Positions 9,855-11,659 of a stretch of DNA of 11,659 nt are shown one piece after another. The DNA is from an uncultured Oscillospiraceae bacterium. Its GTDB lineage: Bacteria; Bacillota; Clostridia; Oscillospirales; Oscillospiraceae. Made by a program: the position numbers and the translations under genes. The notes beneath the pieces are model-generated. The model was not told the origin of the DNA and ran no database searches. It saw nothing but the letters and a program-made list of their open reading frames with translations. Numbering within the stretch: position 1 is the stretch's first letter; every line of letters begins with the position of its first letter. The stretch is taken from positions 1 through 11,659 of the forward strand of contig CAKTVN010000033.1 in assembly GCA_934623545.1 (NCBI GenBank), given 5' to 3'.

Positions 9855-9873
9855 CGGAAAAAGGAGGTATTGT

Positions 9874-11490
9874 ATGGACCCCATTTATGTCACCGGGCAT
9901 CGGAATCCCGATACCGATTCGATCGTATCCGCCATCGCCTACGCGGCGCTGCGCAATGCTGTGGGCGACCGCGAATTTGTCGCCGCGCGCCTCGGGCACG
10001 TCAGCGACGAGACCAGCCTCATTCTGGACCGCTTCGGCTTTGAGCCGCCCGTCCGCATCCAGACCATGCGCACACAGGTCTGCGACCTCGATTATGACAC
10101 GCCGCCTGCGCTCAGCGGCGCGGTCACGGTCAGCAGGGCATGGGACGCCATCCGCACCATCGGCGGCAGCGCGTCGCTGCCGGTCACGACGGACGACGGC
10201 GGGCTGTACGGAATGCTCTCGCCCAACGAGATCGCCGCCTATGACATCCAGAACATCACCGACGCGCACGTCGATTCCATCCCGGTCTTTAACCTTCTGA
10301 GCGTGCTGGACGGCAGGATCGTCAACGAGGCGGGCAATCTTGTGGACGCGGTGAGCGGCGAGGTGTGCATCGCGCTGCCGCAGAACAACCCGAATCTGCT
10401 GTTTTCCTCCAAGCAGAGCATCGTCATCTGCGGGCAGCAGCCGGATATGGCGCGCCGCGCCATCGAGCTGGGCGTCTGCTGTCTGATCGTGTGTCAGGCT
10501 GAGCTGCCGGAGGAGCTGCGCAATGCGCCGACCGACACCTGCATCATTGCGACGCCCTATGACGCATTCAAGGCAGCGCGCATGGTCTTTCACGCGATCC
10601 CGGTGCAGCGCGTATGCCGCACGGAGGATCTGCAAGCCTTCCATCTGACGGATTTTGTGGACGACGTCAAGGAGATCGTCCTGAAAAGCCGCCACAGAAG
10701 CTATCCCATTCTGGATGAAAACGAGCACGTCGTCGGGACGCTCTCGCGGTATCACCTGCTCAAGCCGCGCCGCAAGCGCGTTGTGCTGGTCGATCACAAC
10801 GAGGTCTCACAGTCGGTGCCGGGGCTCGATCAGGCGGAAATCCTGGAGATCATCGACCACCACCGTCTGGCAGACATTCAGACCGGAAGTCCCATCTACT
10901 TCCGCAACGAACCGGTCGGCTCGACGGCGACCATCATCTCCAGTATGTATCAGGAGAAGGGCTTGATGCCGCCGAGCAATCTGGCGGGGCTGCTCGCGGC
11001 GGCGATCGTCGCCGATACGGTCATGTTCAAGTCCCCGACCTCGACGCCGTTGGACCACCGCATGGCAGAGCGCATGGCGCGCATTGCGAATGTCTCGCTG
11101 GAGGCGCTCGGTAAGGAAATTTTCGCCGCCTCCGCCTCGGACGACAAGCCCGTCGACAGCCTTCTGTTCGCGGATTTCAAGGATTTCCACATCGCCGATC
11201 ACGACTTTGCCATCAGTCAGATCACCTGCGTGGATTCCAGCCACCTGCTCCAGCGCAGCGGGGAATTTTTGCAGCTGATGCGGAGCACGATGCAAAAGCG
11301 CGGCTACAGCTTCATGATCCTGATGCTGACAGACGTTCTGGTCGAGGGCTCGCACCTGCTCTATGTCGGAGATGAGGATATCATGGCGCAGGCGTTCGGT
11401 GTGCAGCTGAAGGACCACGCCTGCTTCCTGCCGCACGTCGTTTCGCGAAAGAAGCAGATCGTACCGATGCTGTCCGCCCTGTGGGGCTAA
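9874..11490 (+). CDS. ppaC: Manganese-dependent family II inorganic pyrophosphatase with CBS-DRTGG-CBS insert
   Basis: This cytosolic enzyme hydrolyses pyrophosphate to two phosphates, pulling biosynthetic reactions forward. DHH-family motifs are complete: GHRNPDTDS (residues 8-16, metal ligands His9, Asp13, Asp15), VDHNE (306-310), IDHH (327-330), ADT then FKSPTST (380-391), and SRKKQIVP (524-531) for substrate binding. The 538-residue length exceeds the roughly 310 of plain family II enzymes. The extra part is an insert at about residues 65-300: a first CBS motif (about 74-125), a DRTGG-like domain (about 137-250) and a second CBS motif (about 252-296). In Clostridium perfringens and related enzymes this insert binds adenine nucleotides; AMP and ADP inhibit and diadenosine polyphosphates activate. 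The same control here is inferred. AAGGAGG lies 6 bases before the ATG. Confidence 0.96.
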   Translation: MDPIYVTGHRNPDTDSIVSAIAYAALRNAVGDREFVAARLGHVSDETSLILDRFGFEPPVRIQTMRTQVCDLDYDTPPALSGAVTVSRAWDAIRTIGGSASLPVTTDDGGLYGMLSPNEIAAYDIQNITDAHVDSIPVFNLLSVLDGRIVNEAGNLVDAVSGEVCIALPQNNPNLLFSSKQSIVICGQQPDMARRAIELGVCCLIVCQAELPEELRNAPTDTCIIATPYDAFKAARMVFHAIPVQRVCRTEDLQAFHLTDFVDDVKEIVLKSRHRSYPILDENEHVVGTLSRYHLLKPRRKRVVLVDHNEVSQSVPGLDQAEILEIIDHHRLADIQTGSPIYFRNEPVGSTATIISSMYQEKGLMPPSNLAGLLAAAIVADTVMFKSPTSTPLDHRMAERMARIANVSLEALGKEIFAASASDDKPVDSLLFADFKDFHIADHDFAISQITCVDSSHLLQRSGEFLQLMRSTMQKRGYSFMILMLTDVLVEGSHLLYVGDEDIMAQAFGVQLKDHACFLPHVVSRKKQIVPMLSALWG

Positions 11491-11510
11491 CTGTCAAAAA
11501 CCGCGCCGCA

Positions 11511-11551
11511 GACGCAGAGGGACCGCATCCGGAGGATGCGGGAGGCTTTTT
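11511..11551 (+). terminator. Probable ppaC terminator, CCGCATCC/GGATGCGG module
   Basis: The arms 11523-11530 and 11534-11541 form an 8-bp stem with a 3-base loop, followed after five bases by five T (11547-11551). The T run is offset from the stem, so efficiency is uncertain. The module, with its flanks, matches 303-340 on the minus strand. Confidence 0.55.
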
Positions 11552-11568
11552 CGCGCACGGCGTGCGCG
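11552..11568 (+). other. GC hairpin downstream of the ppaC terminator
   Basis: The arms CGCGCAC (11552-11558) and GTGCGCG (11562-11568) pair perfectly around GGC. There is no T tract. It probably belongs to the same repeat mosaic. Confidence 0.4.
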
Positions 11569-11596
11569 ATGCCGCGCCGCAGGCGCGGGATACGTT

Positions 11597-11659
11597 TCAG
11601 CCCCTTTTTCTTTGCGCGGCAAAGAAAAAGCCGCTGGCGGTAAAAAGAAAACGGCAAAG
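11597..11659 (-). repeat. 63-base repeat with Y-rich/R-rich hairpin, downstream inverted copy
   Basis: On the minus strand it matches 8888-8950 with one mismatch. The perfect 12-bp stem lies at 11604-11615 and 11619-11630. The window ends at the boundary of the recognised match, so the repeat may continue outside. Confidence 0.9.

Noticed and set aside
9814..10797. Minus-strand open frame opposite the start of ppaC
   Set aside because: Antisense to conserved pyrophosphatase motifs; no homology-like features or start signals.

Overview
The window reads as a chromosomal stretch of a GC-rich anaerobic Gram-positive bacterium, most likely a clostridium of the Oscillospiraceae/Ruminococcaceae type. 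The evidence is strong GGAGG ribosome binding sites, a clostridial-style atp operon with a sodium-type c subunit, a family II pyrophosphatase with a nucleotide-sensing insert, and gene 3' regions packed with modular, hairpin-rich repeats. The taxonomic call is inference; no rRNA or tRNA gene is present.

Layout. Positions 1-426 are non-coding: a dispersed repeat (copy A), GC-rich hairpins, and the terminator of the atp operon. Positions 427-7568, minus strand, hold a complete F1Fo ATP synthase operon in the order atpZ, atpI, atpB, atpE, atpF, atpH, atpA, atpG, atpD, atpC. Several junctions overlap by 4 bases. The divergent region around 7569-7780 carries promoter-like elements in both directions and a palindrome centred exactly between the two -10 boxes. 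A short Cys-rich gene of 58 codons (7781-7957, plus strand) follows. Positions 7958-9034 are a mosaic of repeat modules and stem-loops with no credible gene. A clear promoter at 9035-9063 then drives two genes: an unrecognised 252-residue acidic protein (9096-9854) and, 19 bases later, a 538-residue manganese-dependent inorganic pyrophosphatase with a CBS-DRTGG-CBS insert (9874-11490). The last 169 bases are terminator-like hairpins and a repeat that is an inverted copy of one upstream of the two-gene operon.

How the genes fit together. The ATP synthase couples ion flow to ATP synthesis or hydrolysis. Its c subunit has the two-carboxylate plus Ser/Thr-Thr-Tyr pattern associated with sodium coupling. 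The pyrophosphatase removes PPi made by biosynthesis and, by family knowledge, is tuned by adenine nucleotides, so the window has an energy-metabolism theme.

The least explained material is the repeat family. Three copies of one element (A inverted; B and C in tandem with a 353-base period) carry a 14-base-pair hairpin. Its loop, TCTTGC, is identical in all copies while its stem arms change in a compensated way. All three copies read in the same direction as the gene just upstream. This looks like a selected structure in 3' untranslated regions or a small non-autonomous mobile element. No defence system, CRISPR array or transposase is visible.
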